Notes under the pieces: generated by a model | Database searches by the model: none | Seen by the model: the letters and a program-made list of their open reading frames with translations, nothing else | Told to the model about the DNA's origin: nothing | Made by a program: the position numbers and the translations under genes | Origin: Antilocapra americana | Lineage: Eukaryota; Chordata; Mammalia; Artiodactyla; Antilocapridae | Assembly: GCA_007570785.1 (NCBI GenBank) | Contig: ML661885.1 | Location: 39,769,454 to 39,833,453 of the forward strand | Direction of reading: 5' to 3' | DNA length: 64,000 bases | Part shown: piece after piece, positions 21,573 to 32,959 of the stretch | How positions within the stretch are numbered: the stretch's first letter is position 1 | How the letters are laid out: every line of letters starts with the position of its first letter

Positions 21573-22694
21573 GAACTGACTGAAGCATAAAGAATTAAAA
21601 AGAAAATAATTTACAATAAAAGAGCAAGTCTTTCAACTGTGCAAATGCTCAGCGGGACTACAATAGAAGAAATGAATAACAACGCCGTAGGTGCCTGATA
21701 CCCGGAATCACTGTAACTGTAGCAGCTAGCACTGCAGGCCCATACAGGTCTGCTGCAGTGGAGATGAAAATTCCTTAAGCGGTACTGGCATTGCTAATGT
21801 GATTTTCCAGAATGTAGAACAAACTCTCAGGAAAGTTCTAAACAAATCAAAGCTCAATGTTCCCTTGATGTATCCAGTAATTGCTTTCCTAGAAAAGACA
21901 CTGTATTTAAAAAAAAAATGCTTTGGGTTTATAAATAAAAAAGAGTTAGGCTTTAGCTCTGTTATTCTGAACAGTTTCTTCACCTGTATGAATGTTCAAA
22001 ACTCACCAAGGTCACAACAATAGGTGTCTCATGCATTGTAGGTCATTAACCACCTCCTGTCTTTACATTTCTAGCCACTCCTGGTCATGGCCCTCCTTGA
22101 ATCATCGAAACAATAGGCCACACCCCTTCCCATATTGCTCCAGTGTCCCAGTTGATAAGCACAGATCCAAGTGAACCCTGATGCTCCCATCCCCCTGTCC
22201 TGTGATAAAACACCAGGGGAATGCCAACGAGTGGACTTTGGTACCAGGTGTTCCTATTACCTGATAATAAGAAACACAAGTGCATAAACAGTACCTTTCT
22301 CTGCCTGTGGCTGTTCTGTGATGACATGACGCCTGAGGATGGCTACCATCTTGTTGTCATCTAGAGAGTCAGCCAGAGGAAGAGGCCGATGCACTGAGCA
22401 GGCAGAACAGAAAGGTGGGAAGAAGCGGGGTACCCGGTGACTTAAAATAAGCCCCTGAATCAGCCAACCCCAGAACTGCCCCACTTCCTTTCCTCCTGAC
22501 ATGTTAAATAATTGTGCAAGTCGATGGAGCTGGGGTTTTCTGTTATAGCCAAAAGCATCGTCCTGATAAAAGCACTCATATTCTCACTGGAGACCCCCTT
22601 TCTGGGTTTCTTGCAGAGAACTGGCCTCCTTTCTTGATTCTGCTTTGAAGTGAGGTGGTTAAGAAAGTTTCTGGGTTCACAATACAGTCTGATT
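21573..22694. other. Unassigned AT-rich DNA
   Basis: 21750-21960 resembles an eroded DNA-transposon-like sequence, but I cannot place it. No gene is seen. Confidence 0.45.
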
Positions 22695-22703
22695 TTACAA
22701 GCT

Positions 22704-22709
22704 TTGTGT

Positions 22710-22746
<37 letters not shown>
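22704..22746. repeat. (TG)n tract at a SINE tail
   Basis: TG units with two interruptions, continuous with the tail of the minus-strand Bov SINE that follows and inside its target-site duplication. Confidence 0.95.
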
Positions 22747-22751
<5 letters not shown>

Positions 22752-22959
22752 CAAGTTGCTTCAGTCCTGTCTGCCTCTTTGCAACCCTGTGGACCATAGC
22801 CCACCAGGCTCCTCTGTCCATGGGATTCTCTAGGCAAGAATACTGGAGTGGGTGCCATGTCCTCCTCCAGGGGATCTTTTCAACACAGGGATTGAACCTG
22901 TGTTCAATCTCCTGCATTGGCAGGCAGATTCTTTACCACTAGTGTCACCTGGGAAGCCC
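22747..22959 (-). mobile_element. Bov-tA SINE
   Basis: Reversed element ending TCACCTGGGAAGCCC. Duplications TTACAAGCTTTGTG (22695-22708) and TTACAAGCTGTGT (22960-22972) flank the SINE plus its TG tract. Confidence 0.94.
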
Positions 22960-22964
22960 TTACA

Positions 22965-23140
22965 AGCTGTGTAAATATAGGCAGATCTCTTCATCTTTTG
23001 ATGTCTCATTTCCTCATCTGTAAAATGGGAACAATAATAGTTTTCTAACTCCAGGAATGTTGTGACTATTAAGTTAAATGAGTTACTATAAGTCAAGCAC
23101 TCAGAACAGTGCCTAGCCCATCACTCTTGCTGAATCAATG
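22965..23140 (+). mobile_element. MIR SINE
   Basis: CTCATTTCCTCATCTGTAAA, AATGGGAACAATAATAG, AAATGAGTTACTATAAGTC and AACAGTGCCTAGCCCATC are MIR blocks. Confidence 0.8.
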
Positions 23141-23164
23141 AGAATTTGGATGACAGAGTCTTTA

Positions 23165-23714
23165 TAGCTTTTTGGTAAGATTCCTTGTAAGAAAAGCTAT
23201 GACAAACCTAGACAACATAGTAAAAATCAGAGACATTACTTTGCCAACAAAGGACTGTATAGTCAAAGCTATGGTTTTTCCAGTAGTCATGTATGGATGT
23301 GAGAGCTGGACAATAAAGAAGGTTGAGCACTGAAGAATTAATGCTTTTGAAATGTGGTGCTGGAAAAGACTCTTGACAGTCCCTTGGATAGCAAGGAGAT
23401 CAAACCAGTCAATTCTAAAGGAAATCAACCCTGAATGTTCATTGGAAGGACTGATGTTGAAGCTGAAGCCCCAGTACTTTGGCCACCTGGTGCAAAGAGC
23501 CAACTCACTGGAAAAGACCCTGATGCTGGGAAAGGTTGAAAGCAGGAGGAGAAGGGGACAACAGAGGATGAGATGGCTGGATGCTATCACCAACTCAGTG
23601 GGCATGCGTTTGAGCAAACTCTGGGAGATGCTGAAGGATAGGAAAGCCTGGCGTGCTGCAGTCCATGGGGTGGCAAAGAGTTGGACATGACTGAGTGACT
23701 GAACAACAACAAAA
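23165..23714 (+). mobile_element. BovB LINE, 5'-truncated
   Basis: Plus-strand BovB 3' end. The frame at 23352-23690 (112 codons) keeps [22 protein letters not shown] and [15 protein letters not shown] of the RT tail. The upstream YGCESWTI region is interrupted by a stop at the ATTGAAG site. It ends GACTGAACAACAACAAAATT. Confidence 0.94.
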
Positions 23715-24262
23715 TTTCTTTCGGCCACAAAATGACAGAAATGCCATTCAAACTAAATGAAGCAAGACAAGGAAAGTCATTGGCAGCTAGGGACCAGGAA
23801 GAGCTACCCAGATAGAGGCCTGAGGGATCAGATGTGGTCCTTTTAAACCAACAGTTGGTATCCTTGGCCATCCTGGTTGAGAACTCCTGCCTAGATCTCA
23901 ATTCAGCAGCCTCTGGTCTTTGGTGCTCTCAAGTCATTCTATAGAAAGCTGTTCCTACCACAGCTTCTATATCTGTCCTCCCATACCAATTTCAACAGAA
24001 AAAAAAATTTTAAGTAAAAGTATTTTCTCCCAGCATCCGCATAGCAATGAATCTGTCCTGCTTGGGTCTCTTTATCCATTTATTCTGATCACTGTTACTA
24101 AAGGCTGGAGTACAAACCCATCCCTGTGGTCAGGGATCTTGATTGACAACTCATTAGAAACATGTGGCCCTGGGGACAGAGACAAGTCCCTCCAAGATCT
24201 AAAAGGACTGAGCAGGAAAAGTCTGTAAACATCATCTAATTAAATAAGACTATTTACATTTC
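23715..24262. other. Unassigned DNA
   Basis: No gene. The block around 24040-24190 may be an old LTR or LINE fossil, unassigned. Confidence 0.45.
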
Positions 24263-24431
24263 AGTCCATCAGTTCAGTCGCTCAGTCATGTCCGACTCTT
24301 TGCCACCCCATGGACTTCAGCACACCAGTCTTCCCTGTCCATCACCAACTCCCGGAACTTGCTCAAACTCATGTCCATCGAATTAGTGATACCATTCAAC
24401 CATCTTATCCTCTGTTGTCACCTTCTCCTGG
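24263..24431 (-). mobile_element. BovB LINE 3' fragment
   Basis: CAGTTCAGTCGCTCAGTC to CATCTTATCCTCTGTTGTC is the reversed BovB end, 5'-truncated to about 170 bp. Confidence 0.92.
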
Positions 24432-24515
24432 GAGGAGCTGCACTTCATTTTGATGTAATTTATCATCAGTGTGATTTGTTTCAGCCATTTTTTGTAACCA
24501 ATGAGATTTGAACTT

Positions 24516-24806
24516 GGGACTTCCCTGGTGATCTAGTGGTTAAAAATCTGCCTTTTGATGCATGGAAAGCAAGTTTGATCACTGAACAGGGAACTAAGAT
24601 CCTGTCTGCCGGGGGAGGGGCAGCTGAGCCCAGGCTCCAGGACTAGAGAGAGCTGAGACAGTCCACAACTGTGAGCCCTTGTACTCTGGAGCCTGCAGGA
24701 CACAGTGAAAGGCCCCGCATGACACAATGAAGATCCTGTGTGCTGCAACTAAGACCCAATGCAACCAAATAAAAAATAAATATTTTTTGAAACACTTATT
24801 AAAAAA
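24516..24806 (+). mobile_element. CHR-type tRNA SINE, long form
   Basis: Head GGGACTTCCCTGGTGATC, AACTAAGATCCTGTCTGCC, body GTGAAAGGCCCCGCATGAC and tail AATAAAAAATAAATATT. Confidence 0.88.
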
Positions 24807-26309
24807 GGATTTGGGCTTGCTTGGGTCTTGCCTTCAAGTCTTTTAACCACTGCAAGTGAGGAAGTGTGGCTTGGCTGGGACGATGTCTGGTCTGCCCCTT
24901 TGTTGCCTGGACAGATTTTCAGGTTCTTCATTCCCTGGAGCTTATTCACTGACTCTTTGTCACGCCCACAGATGACTTATCTGCTAGGTTGCCCTCTTGA
25001 TTTCACTCCAGCATCATTTTCTAACAATACAGTCAGTCTTCAGTACTGACTACACAGTATTTGAATTCGTATTGAAATCCAAATTTCCACTTACTCGAAC
25101 TTTTGACCTCTCATCTCCTTTACTTGCTTACCTTCAGGTTGGAGGAGCTCTTGTAGGAATGCATTTTTGTTTTTTTAAACCAAAAGATGATTGAAATTAC
25201 ATATGGAATCCTAGAGTATGCTCATCCACATGTCATGAATAGCTCTCACCAAATTCCCTTTTTCAACCCGGACACTCTTGAGAACAATAAAACACATTTC
25301 CAATCCTCCAGAAAGTAAGGAATTTTTAAAGCAGCTAGAGCAAACCGTATTTGAGAAGACAAATCACAGTAAATACCTGTGTGTAATTAACCAGAATGAG
25401 CAGCATAATCAAACAGCCACTCCCCTGCCTATCAGCATCCCCAAGGATGTCCTTCTCTGGGGCGTATTTCTGGGGCTCTGTTGTCGCATGTTTTCTGAAT
25501 TCAGCTTACTTTAGGTTTCACGAGGTTCTGACACACTGAGCAGTTAATTTTGATCTCAGAGTTTCCTAACCTGCCACAGCCATTGCGGTAACATGACAGA
25601 TGAGTGATGGGGAAGTGGGGAAGGGCTGCAAGGTGGGTGCTGAGGGAGGAAGGGGCAGAGGACCCTTGTCGTTATGTGTGCTGCCTCTGGGGGCTTTTAT
25701 TACGGAGGAAATCTCGATCTCCTGGTGATGAAGTAGATACCTTACAGGCTCTTCCTGTTTTGCTCACACGTTGCATAGTTTCATTTGAGGTGAAAGGGGC
25801 CCCAGAGGGTCTTTGCTCCACCTCAAGATGAAGGAACACCTTCTCCTGGGGACAGCCCTGCATACCCAGGCCAGGAAAAGGATCGGCTGCTCTCTCACCC
25901 GTGTCCACAGTCCCCTCCCCCGGGCTGGGCAGGAAGCCACCTGCCGCAGCAAAGGTCACAGCTGAGGTCACCCTCATCTTGTGCTTTTACATTTTGAGAT
26001 CTGATTCCTGCGTGAAGCCGCAGCCTGCTCTCTGGTGATCTTTGAAAGTTCTGTTTTCCCAGCTGTTCTACAAACCTCTGTTGGCCGGGGCGGCCTTGCA
26101 CATAGCTTTCCAAAATTACCGCGGCCTCGGCATTCTTTCCACCCACAGGATCTGCTGCTGACCCTCCACCTTCTCGAATGCAAATCCTCCCCCTACCTTT
26201 GTACTGAGTTTGTCTCACTTCCTTCTCCCCCCACAAAAAAGCTGCCTGTGTCACTCTGGCCTGTGCGCAGCGCTGGAAACAGGTCACCGGGCACAGCCAG
26301 GATTAATTT
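24807..26309. other. Unassigned DNA with a CpG-bearing right half
   Basis: 1.5 kb without a recognised repeat. 25600-26300 is GC-rich with scattered CpGs (for example ACCGCGGCCTCGGC near 26118). Overlapping frames of up to 130 codons on both strands are unsupported. It may hold a regulatory element. Confidence 0.45.
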
Positions 26310-26580
26310 CCTCCACTCTTGAATTTCATATAAGTAGAATCACACGGTGTGTCCTTTTTGTGTGTGACTACTTTTGGTCAGTGTTTCGTCTGTGAGATTC
26401 ATCATGGCCAGCCCTTCTTATTCCCTTGTTAGACCACAATTTGTCAGTTCCATTATTGATAGACATTGAGGTTACTTCCGGTTCAGACTCCTGTAAATCA
26501 GGCTGCTGTGCACATCCTTGCACACGGTGTTTTCTGGACATATGTACCCATTTCTCTGACGTCTGTTCCTTGAGGTCAAA
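26310..26580 (-). mobile_element. Old L1 3' region
   Basis: AATTTCATATAAGTAGAATC, GAGATTCATCATGGCC, TGAGGTTACTTCCGG and TTTTCTGGACATATGTACCC follow reversed L1M-type sequence. Confidence 0.7.
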
Positions 26581-26663
26581 TCACCGGCCCTTGTAAATGT
26601 ATCCTGAGAAAAAGCCAGCTTTCCCAAGCAGTTGTTTTAGCATATGTTTAATCCTCACTACAG

Positions 26664-26880
26664 GCTTCCAAGGTGGTGCCAGTGGTAAAGAACCCACCTG
26701 CCAATGCAGGAGACATAAGAGATATGGGTTCGATCCCTGGATCGGGAAGATCTCCTGGAGGAGGGCATGGCCACCCACTCCAGTATTCTTGCCTGGAGAA
26801 CCCCATGGACAGAGGAGCCTGGCAGGCTACGGTCCATGGGATCACAAAGAGTCTGACACGACTGAGCGACTTAGTATGCG
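26664..26880 (+). mobile_element. Bov-tA SINE
   Basis: Head GGCTTCCAAGGTGGTGCC, box B GGGTTCGATCC and A unit through GACACGACTGAGCGACTTAG. The frames at 26597 and 26673 are products of the SINE. Confidence 0.95.
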
Positions 26881-26904
26881 CACATGCAGTTCTCACAACA
26901 GCCT

Positions 26905-28080
26905 TATGTGTTCCTCAGTCAGTTCACAACTGAGCACCTACTATGTGCCCCATGGTGATGTCTGGTGCTGGGATGGAGCAGTGAAAAGACAGACGAGGTC
27001 CCTGTTGCTGAGACACATACTCGTGGGGGAGACAGGCAAGAAAAACTAGGTAAACAGAGAAAACATTTCAGCTGCTGACATGAGCTGGGAAGAACAGAGC
27101 GTGTCATAGGATGGGGTGCTATGGAGGAGGATGCTGCCTCACCCTGAGCTCCAGGGAAGTGTCTTTGAGAAGCTGAAACCAAGTCACTGCCTGAAAGCTG
27201 GGAAGAGTGTGGCCACGCAGGGTGTGGGGAAGAGTGTGAGAAGCAGAGGGACAGAGAGTGCGGGAAAAACGTGGTGGATTTGGGGAGAGAGGAGGTCTGT
27301 GAGGCTGGCACATGCTCATTCATTCACTCAGCAGGGAAATACAGACTGAGCTTCCGCTACATGTCAGGCACCGTTCTAGGTTCTTGGGTCCAGCTGGGGA
27401 CAAAACAGATGAGCAGCCTGCTGTCATGGAACAAGAAGGAAAGAGCAGGAGGGTTTGGAGGAGAGAGAAGAGGCAGGTTAAGAAGGATCATGTAGACCAC
27501 GGAGAGGAGCTTGGGTTTTATCCCGGAGTGGTAGAAAGTCACAGAAGGATTTGAAGCAGAGATGTGCAAATTTGAAGCAGGTCTGATTTATGGAGGTGGA
27601 GAGAGATGCAGTAAAGAAGACTCATTAGAAAAGCCAGGTAGTGATCCAGGCTGGAGACTCTGGACTGGGACTATGGCTATCGCCATGGAATCAGTGAATA
27701 TGACCAACATTCAGGAGGTATTCTGAAGGTGGAGCCAAGAGGACTTAATGGAAGACTGGTTATGGGGTAAGCAGAAAGAGGAATACAATTCGGACTCCAG
27801 GGCCTTGGCCTCAGCTCCGGGGCGGGTGGGGTACCATGCACTGAGCTAAGGAGGATCGGGGCCAGGGAGGAATTTGTGAGGGAAAGCAGGTTCCAGTCTG
27901 CTAAATTTGAGATGCAAACGAAATTTCAAATGTAGATGTTCAAGAAGCAGGAGTTCTAGGAAGAGGGGCACTCAAAGATTTGACCGTGAACATGACCAGT
28001 AGGCAGACGACTTTGAAGCTGCCTGACTGATGGGAATGACTTAGGAGGAGAGTGTAGGCCAACAAGGCAGCTGAGGAAGA
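26905..28080 (-). mobile_element. Two L2 LINE 3' regions in tandem
   Basis: Reversed L2 starts at about 26915 (GAGCACCTACTATGTGCC) and restarts at about 27312 (CATTCATTCACTCAGCAGG then GTCAGGCACCGTTCTAGG). GATCATGTAGACCACGGAG and AGCCAGGTAGTGATCCAGG continue the second copy to near 28080. The GC-rich frames here are chance. Confidence 0.65.
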
Positions 28081-28094
28081 GTCTTGGAACATAC

Positions 28095-28215
28095 TGAGAA
28101 TTTGATGTCCCGTTGTACAGATGAGGAGACTGAGGCTCAGAGAAGCTGAGCGGAGCAAACTGCCCAAGGTCACAGAGTAGGACAGTCAGTCTTACTTCAG
28201 GGTCTGCCTACTTCA
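28095..28215 (-). mobile_element. MIR SINE
   Basis: ACAGATGAGGAGACTGAGGC and CAAGGTCACAGAGTAGGAC are the reversed MIR core. Confidence 0.8.
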
Positions 28216-28239
28216 TGCTTCATATTAACACCTAAGGTG

Positions 28240-28435
28240 TCTCAGCTCTGCCACTTAGACGTGATGTGACCTCAAGTAAGTTACTTAACTTCTTGGTGCC
28301 TCAGTTTCTTCCACTATAAAGTAAGGGTAACAATAATTATACATGCTGCATAGGGCAGTGTTTGTATAAAATAGGTTAATATAATTAAAGTGCTTGGAAC
28401 AACGCTTGGCACACAGTGGTATTAGCTGTGGGTCC
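28240..28435 (+). mobile_element. MIR SINE
   Basis: CAGCTCTGCCACTTAGACG, AAGTTACTTAACTTCTTGG, AGTGCTTGGAACAACGC and GGCACACAGTGGTATTAGC are MIR blocks in order. Confidence 0.85.
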
Positions 28436-28743
28436 ACCCAGCTCTGAGGATGGTGGGTCTGTCTCAGGGAGAGCTCTTTTACACGTATTCCAACAACCCA
28501 TCCCAGGGTGTGGATGAACCTTGGACGACCCCCTCGGGCAGGTGGGCTTGGCACTTTGGGATCAGGTCAGTAACTGGGTGAGAGCAGGGAGGCAGGCAGA
28601 GAGTATCACAGCCCAGGCTAGAGGCAAACCGAAGCCTAGGATGGCTTTAGTCCCGAATGTGTACACAGGAGCCTAATGCCTTCTATTCTGCTCTGATTGG
28701 CATTTACTTATTTTTTATGATACCATGCATAGTATCCTAAGAA

Positions 28744-28770
28744 ATATATTGATATTATATATCAATATAT
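28744..28770. repeat. AT-rich perfect hairpin
   Basis: Arms ATATATTGATAT and ATATCAATATAT of 12 bp with a 3 bp loop, just before the CHR SINE. Confidence 0.9.
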
Positions 28771-28778
28771 ATAGTATA

Positions 28779-29058
28779 GGACTTCCTGGTGGCCCAGTGG
28801 TTAAGGATCTGCCTGTCAATTCAGTGGACAAGGGCTTGATCCCTGGTTCAGGAAGATTCTATGGAAGTTGCCAATGAGCAGCTAAGCCCATGCACTGCAT
28901 CTGCGGAAGGCCATGCTTCACTCCCCAATGAGAGAAGATCCACCACAATGAGCAGCCTGCCCACCGCAAGAGTAGCCCACCCCACAGCTAGAGAAAGCCC
29001 CCACCCAGCAACGAAGACCCAGAGCAGGCAAAAATAAATAAATAAAATTATTAACAAT
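28779..29058 (+). mobile_element. CHR-type tRNA SINE, long form
   Basis: Head GGACTTCCTGGTGGCCCAG, box B GGCTTGATCC, body and AAAATAAATAAATAAAATT tail. TA-rich imperfect duplications surround it. Confidence 0.9.
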
Positions 29059-29179
29059 AACTATGTATATATATGTATAGTCTTTTTCCCCAGTTACTGG
29101 CACAGAGCTATTAAAACTCATGGAATTTCCTGAGTGACACGAGTGTCTTTTATTACCACAAGGAGCCCCTTTGGAGTAC

Positions 29180-30040
29180 AGCAGAGTTTATGAAAATATG
29201 ATGACTTAGCGTGGGGGGTCTGGCCTCAGGATGAGGTGGTCAGCAAGAGGCTGGAAGGTTGGGACTTTCAGCCCCACCCACTGACCTCTAGAAAGGAGAA
29301 ATAAGAACCAAGGCTGCAGACTAGGCTGTATTAAAACTCTTGAACAATATTTTTGACGAGCTTCTGGGTTGGTGAATACATCCAAGTGGTGGGAGGGTGG
29401 CGCACCCCAGTTCTCTGGAGTCAGAAGCCCTTGTGCTCTAGACTCTACAGGTCCTCACTCTGTGTGCCTCTTCATCTGGCTGTTTATCTGTATCCTTTAT
29501 AATAAATTGGTGAAAGTGTTAGTCGCTCAGTCATGTCTGACTCTTTGCGACCCCATGGACTATACCCACCAAGCTCCTCTGCCCATGGGATTCTCCAGGA
29601 AAGAATACTGAAGTGAGTAGCCATTTCCTTCTCCAGGGGAATCTTCTCGACCTAGGAATTGAACCTGGGTCTCCTCTATTGTAGGCAGATTCTTAATCAT
29701 CTGAGCCACCAAGGAAGCCCATAATAAACTGGTAAGCATTAGTAAATGTTTCTCTGAGTTGTGTGAGTTGCTCTACCAAATTACTCAAATCTAAGGATGG
29801 GATGGGGACCTCTGATTTATGGCCATTTGGTCGAAAGCACAGGTGACAACCTAGATTTATAATTGGCTTCTGAAGTGTGCGGCAGTCTGGTGGGACTGAG
29901 CCCCTAAACTGTGGGGTCTGCTGCGATCTCAAGGCAGACAGTATCAGAGTCGAGTGGAATTGCAGGACGCCAGTCAGTGTCCGCTGAGAACTAGAGACTG
30001 ATAGGGCTGGAAAACACACATCAGCTCATGACTCAGAATC
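29180..30040 (+). mobile_element. Old interspersed repeat, unassigned
   Basis: The segment GATTTATGGCCATTTGG ... GTGTGCGGCAGTCTGGTGG ... CTGCGATCTCAAGGCAGAC ... GGAATTGCAGGACGCCAG is a sequence I recognise as dispersed in mammals but cannot name. A Bov-tA splits it. Confidence 0.4.
29513..29720 (-). mobile_element. Bov-tA SINE
   Basis: Reversed element, from GAAAGTGTTAGTCGCTC to CACCAAGGAAGCCC. Duplications ATAATAAATTGGT and ATAATAAACTGGT flank it. Confidence 0.95.
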
Positions 30041-31018
30041 CCTTCAGTCAGCACCATGCTGTAAAAACTGAGTCTAAAGAAATAGAAGAGAAAGGTCTAG
30101 TAAGCACTGAAGATATTTCACGCACACTGGGCAAATACCGGTCTGTGTGTCTGTGTATGTGTGTGAACACAGTGTCCCTAGTCCCCTGTCTTTGTAATGG
30201 CATGCCCTCCCTTCCTTGGGGTCACTGTCCCATCCCCAGCCCATGTCATTCACAGATCCCACATCCATGTGCTCAGCGCTTGCCCAAAGAGTGGATGCAT
30301 GACCAATCAGAAATTTCCCTTTGACTTTATAGATATTGGGAGAACATCCTTTCTTGCTTCAGGGGTTGCTCAGCTGTGTTGCCATAAAGAAAGGAACTGT
30401 CTGCATCCATACCTCCCTTTGTCCATCAGCTATGGGGAGAGAAAAGTCAACAGAGTGAGAGGTAAATAAGGTAAATCAGATAGCTCTGGGGGCTTTGTTC
30501 TGCCTGAGCCCCCCCCCCCACCCCGCCATGCTTAATGATAGGTATCAATACAGCCCCTCAGTGTGCTCAAGCTAGTTGGACTTGGGGTCCCTCACAACCT
30601 TACAGGACTAACTGATTCATGGTAAGTTTGACTAGTGCTGATTTCCACAGCCTAAGCTGAGATTGTCCCGAAAGTAATTCAGAGTTGTCATTCAGTTTCA
30701 TGAATGATGGACCCAGCAGGTTAAGAACTCCAGCCCACGAGCTCATGGCATTTTAATAAACTGACCTCCAGAGCTTATGTGGTCTCCTTTTACTTCCTCT
30801 CTCTCCCCATAAACTAACCAACCTGCCCATGTGGGCTCTGAAATTCTTGGGTGCCCCTCAAAAAGGAGGCCTCAGCTCATGTGGTCAGAGTGTTTGGAGA
30901 CAAGCAGACACTAAATTAGTCAGTGCTTTGCTTGGGGACCTAGACATCTCTAGACCAGGAGACTGGGGTAAAGGAGTCCAGTGACTCTGGAATGAAATTA
31001 TACTGGGCTTCATCAAAC
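30041..31018. other. Unassigned DNA
   Basis: No gene. An 11-base C run is at 30509-30519. Confidence 0.5.
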
Positions 31019-31347
31019 TGTTAGGTAGTTAGAATAGGAAAAAGGAGTCCAAAATGGCGGTGGCCAAAAGATAAGGAAGGGAAAAGCCTGCAAAAATAGA
31101 ACAAAGGATGGTCGGAGGACCGGAGTGCACTCCTGGCTAGTCTAATTTACATCTCTCTTCTCTTCTCGCCTTTTGGGTAGGCATGCTTTCATGCCTCGAG
31201 GATGTATTTTCCTTTACTTTCTAAATAAAACTGAGCTGTAACTTGGAGCTGTAACACTGGTCCATCTGAAGGCTGTAACACTGGTCCATCGCTTCAAATT
31301 TTTGTTGTGACAAGACAGAACCAAGGAAATTACAAACTCCCCCGACA
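31019..31347 (+). mobile_element. Probable endogenous-retrovirus LTR
   Basis: Begins TGTTAGGTAGTTAG and ends CCCGACA. AATAAA is at 31223-31228 and a pyrimidine-rich U3/R-like stretch sits upstream. After the poly(A) signal a 20 bp unit (GCTGTAACACTGGTCCATC) occurs twice. No retroviral gene lies beside it. Flanking AAAC/AAAA is only a near-match duplication. Confidence 0.6.
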
Positions 31348-31498
31348 AAAGTGACCCTTTGGACTTGAGTTTCTCTAAGTCTGGCCCCCAGTAAAAGGGT
31401 TTGGTTGAATCAGAAGTTCCTGAAAGATTTAGTGGATTTCTGGAATCTCATGGATTCTTCATAGAGAGTAAATCACTAGGTGGTATTTGCTCCATTCA

Positions 31499-31560
31499 TG
31501 TGTGTGTGTGTGCGTGTGTGTGCAAGTGTATATGCGTATGGATTTGTGTGTGTGTGTGTC
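31499..31560. repeat. Degenerate (TG)n tract
   Basis: Interrupted TG repeat. The short frames encoding Cys/Val runs here are artefacts of it. Confidence 0.9.
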
Positions 31561-31573
31561 TGTGGATAGTATC

Positions 31574-31691
31574 ACAATGGACATGATGTTTGAGGAAACT
31601 CCGGGAGACAGTGAAGGACAGGGAAGCCTCGTGTACTACAATCCATGGGGTTGCAAAGAATCAGACATGACTGAGCAACTGAACAACAACA
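31574..31691 (+). mobile_element. BovB LINE 3' end
   Basis: GAGGAAACTCCGGGAGACAG to GACTGAGCAACTGAACAAC, about 118 bp of the BovB terminus. Confidence 0.9.
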
Positions 31692-32796
31692 CACCCAGGT
31701 TCCAGCCTTACACACTGCTTCAGAGAAAGAATTAGAAAGATCGTGGGGAAGAAAGCCCAGCATTCCTTAAAACTTCCTTAGGAACCATCTCCTGGACTTG
31801 GCCTCCTTTCCTCCCATGACACTTTTCATCTCAAAGCTCTGAATTCTTTTCACAGCCGCTAAGTAGGTGAAAGCCCTTTGAGAACAGTCTCCTATTGTCT
31901 GACTTTCCTTTGGGAAGTAAGATGGGAAGGTGATTTGAGGAGCTGGGGAGGGGAGGACATTCTCCTTGCACCTCCAGTCTGGCAGACCCGGATTGAAAAA
32001 GCTCCAGAAAATGCAGCACTTGAAAATGTAGCCAGGAGACTGGAGACCCAGGAGGCCCAGAGCGAGAAGCAAATGTGGGTTTGCAGTGTTATTCTTGTCT
32101 TCGCTAGGCCAATCACTCCTCCTCACTGTGCTTGCTCCCGGAGCAGAATTTTTTAAAGGGTAACTCTCTCCTTGCTGAACCGGAGCTTGTGCAGGCCTGT
32201 GGAATTCCTGTGTACAAGGGAGGGGATTGGGAGGGAGGACCAAGTCCCCCTCTGGCCACCTCACAGCCAGAGCAGGCTTGGGCTGTGTGAGAGTGTGTGC
32301 TGCGTGGGTGTGAGTGTCCCTTTCCCATCACTGTTGTGCTGGTGGCACAACCAGCCTCTTAGAAGATGCTAATGAGATTCTTGTAGAGCTACAGAATCCG
32401 CTGTGGCAGATGGTAGAAGGTTAGGCTTTCATTTCTCTGGTTTCGCTGTTGTTTTTCTCTAAAAATGTGCTAACCAGCGTGCTGCTTTCTTGTGCTTTAT
32501 TTTCGACAAAGCCACAGATTAATTTTTAAAATCCTTTTCATCCGACCTTCCTCTCTAATCATAAACTCAGTGGGCAATATCTTTTTAGAAACAAAAGCAA
32601 ATTGTTACCCAGCACCTTCATTTCTTTGCAAAGAAGAAATCTTTTACATTTTTTCTGAACCTCCAGAGATAGTATACACCAGTGCTATGAGTGCCCCTGG
32701 TAATGTATAATTTCATTTTCTTATTGGCTGGGGCAGGGTTATCATGATTTGGTTAATGTGCAGTCCCTCTACAGATAGATGTAAGAGTAAAAACAT
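31692..32796. other. Repeat-poor DNA, possible conserved element
   Basis: No transposon recognised across 1.1 kb. 32380-32760 is AT-rich with many homeodomain-like TAATT/ATTA motifs and no CpG, as in developmental enhancers. The 165-codon minus frame at 31767-32264 is unsupported. Confidence 0.4.
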
Positions 32797-32950
32797 TGTT
32801 GTTGTTCAGCCGCTTAGTCATATCTGACTCTGCAACCACATGGACTGTGGCATGCCAGGCTTCCCTGTCTTTGAATATCTTCTACAGTTTGCTCAAACTC
32901 CTGTCCATTGAATCAATAATGTCATTCAACCATCTTATCCTCTGTCACCA
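32797..32950 (-). mobile_element. BovB LINE 3' fragment
   Basis: TTGTTGTTGTTCAGCCGC to CATCTTATCCTCTGTCACC, reversed, with small deletions. Confidence 0.9.
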
Positions 32951-32959
32951 TTATTAGAG

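Noticed and set aside
10185..22746. CRISPR-like or satellite array
   Set aside because: The repeats are simple dinucleotides and dispersed SINEs. There are no regular spacers and the DNA is mammalian.
23162..23728. 188-codon minus-strand frame
   Set aside because: It is the antisense of a BovB 3' end. The sense-strand RT tail explains the open frame.
31767..32264. 165-codon minus-strand frame
   Set aside because: No ATG/Kozak, splice or homology support. It overlaps equally open frames on the plus strand.
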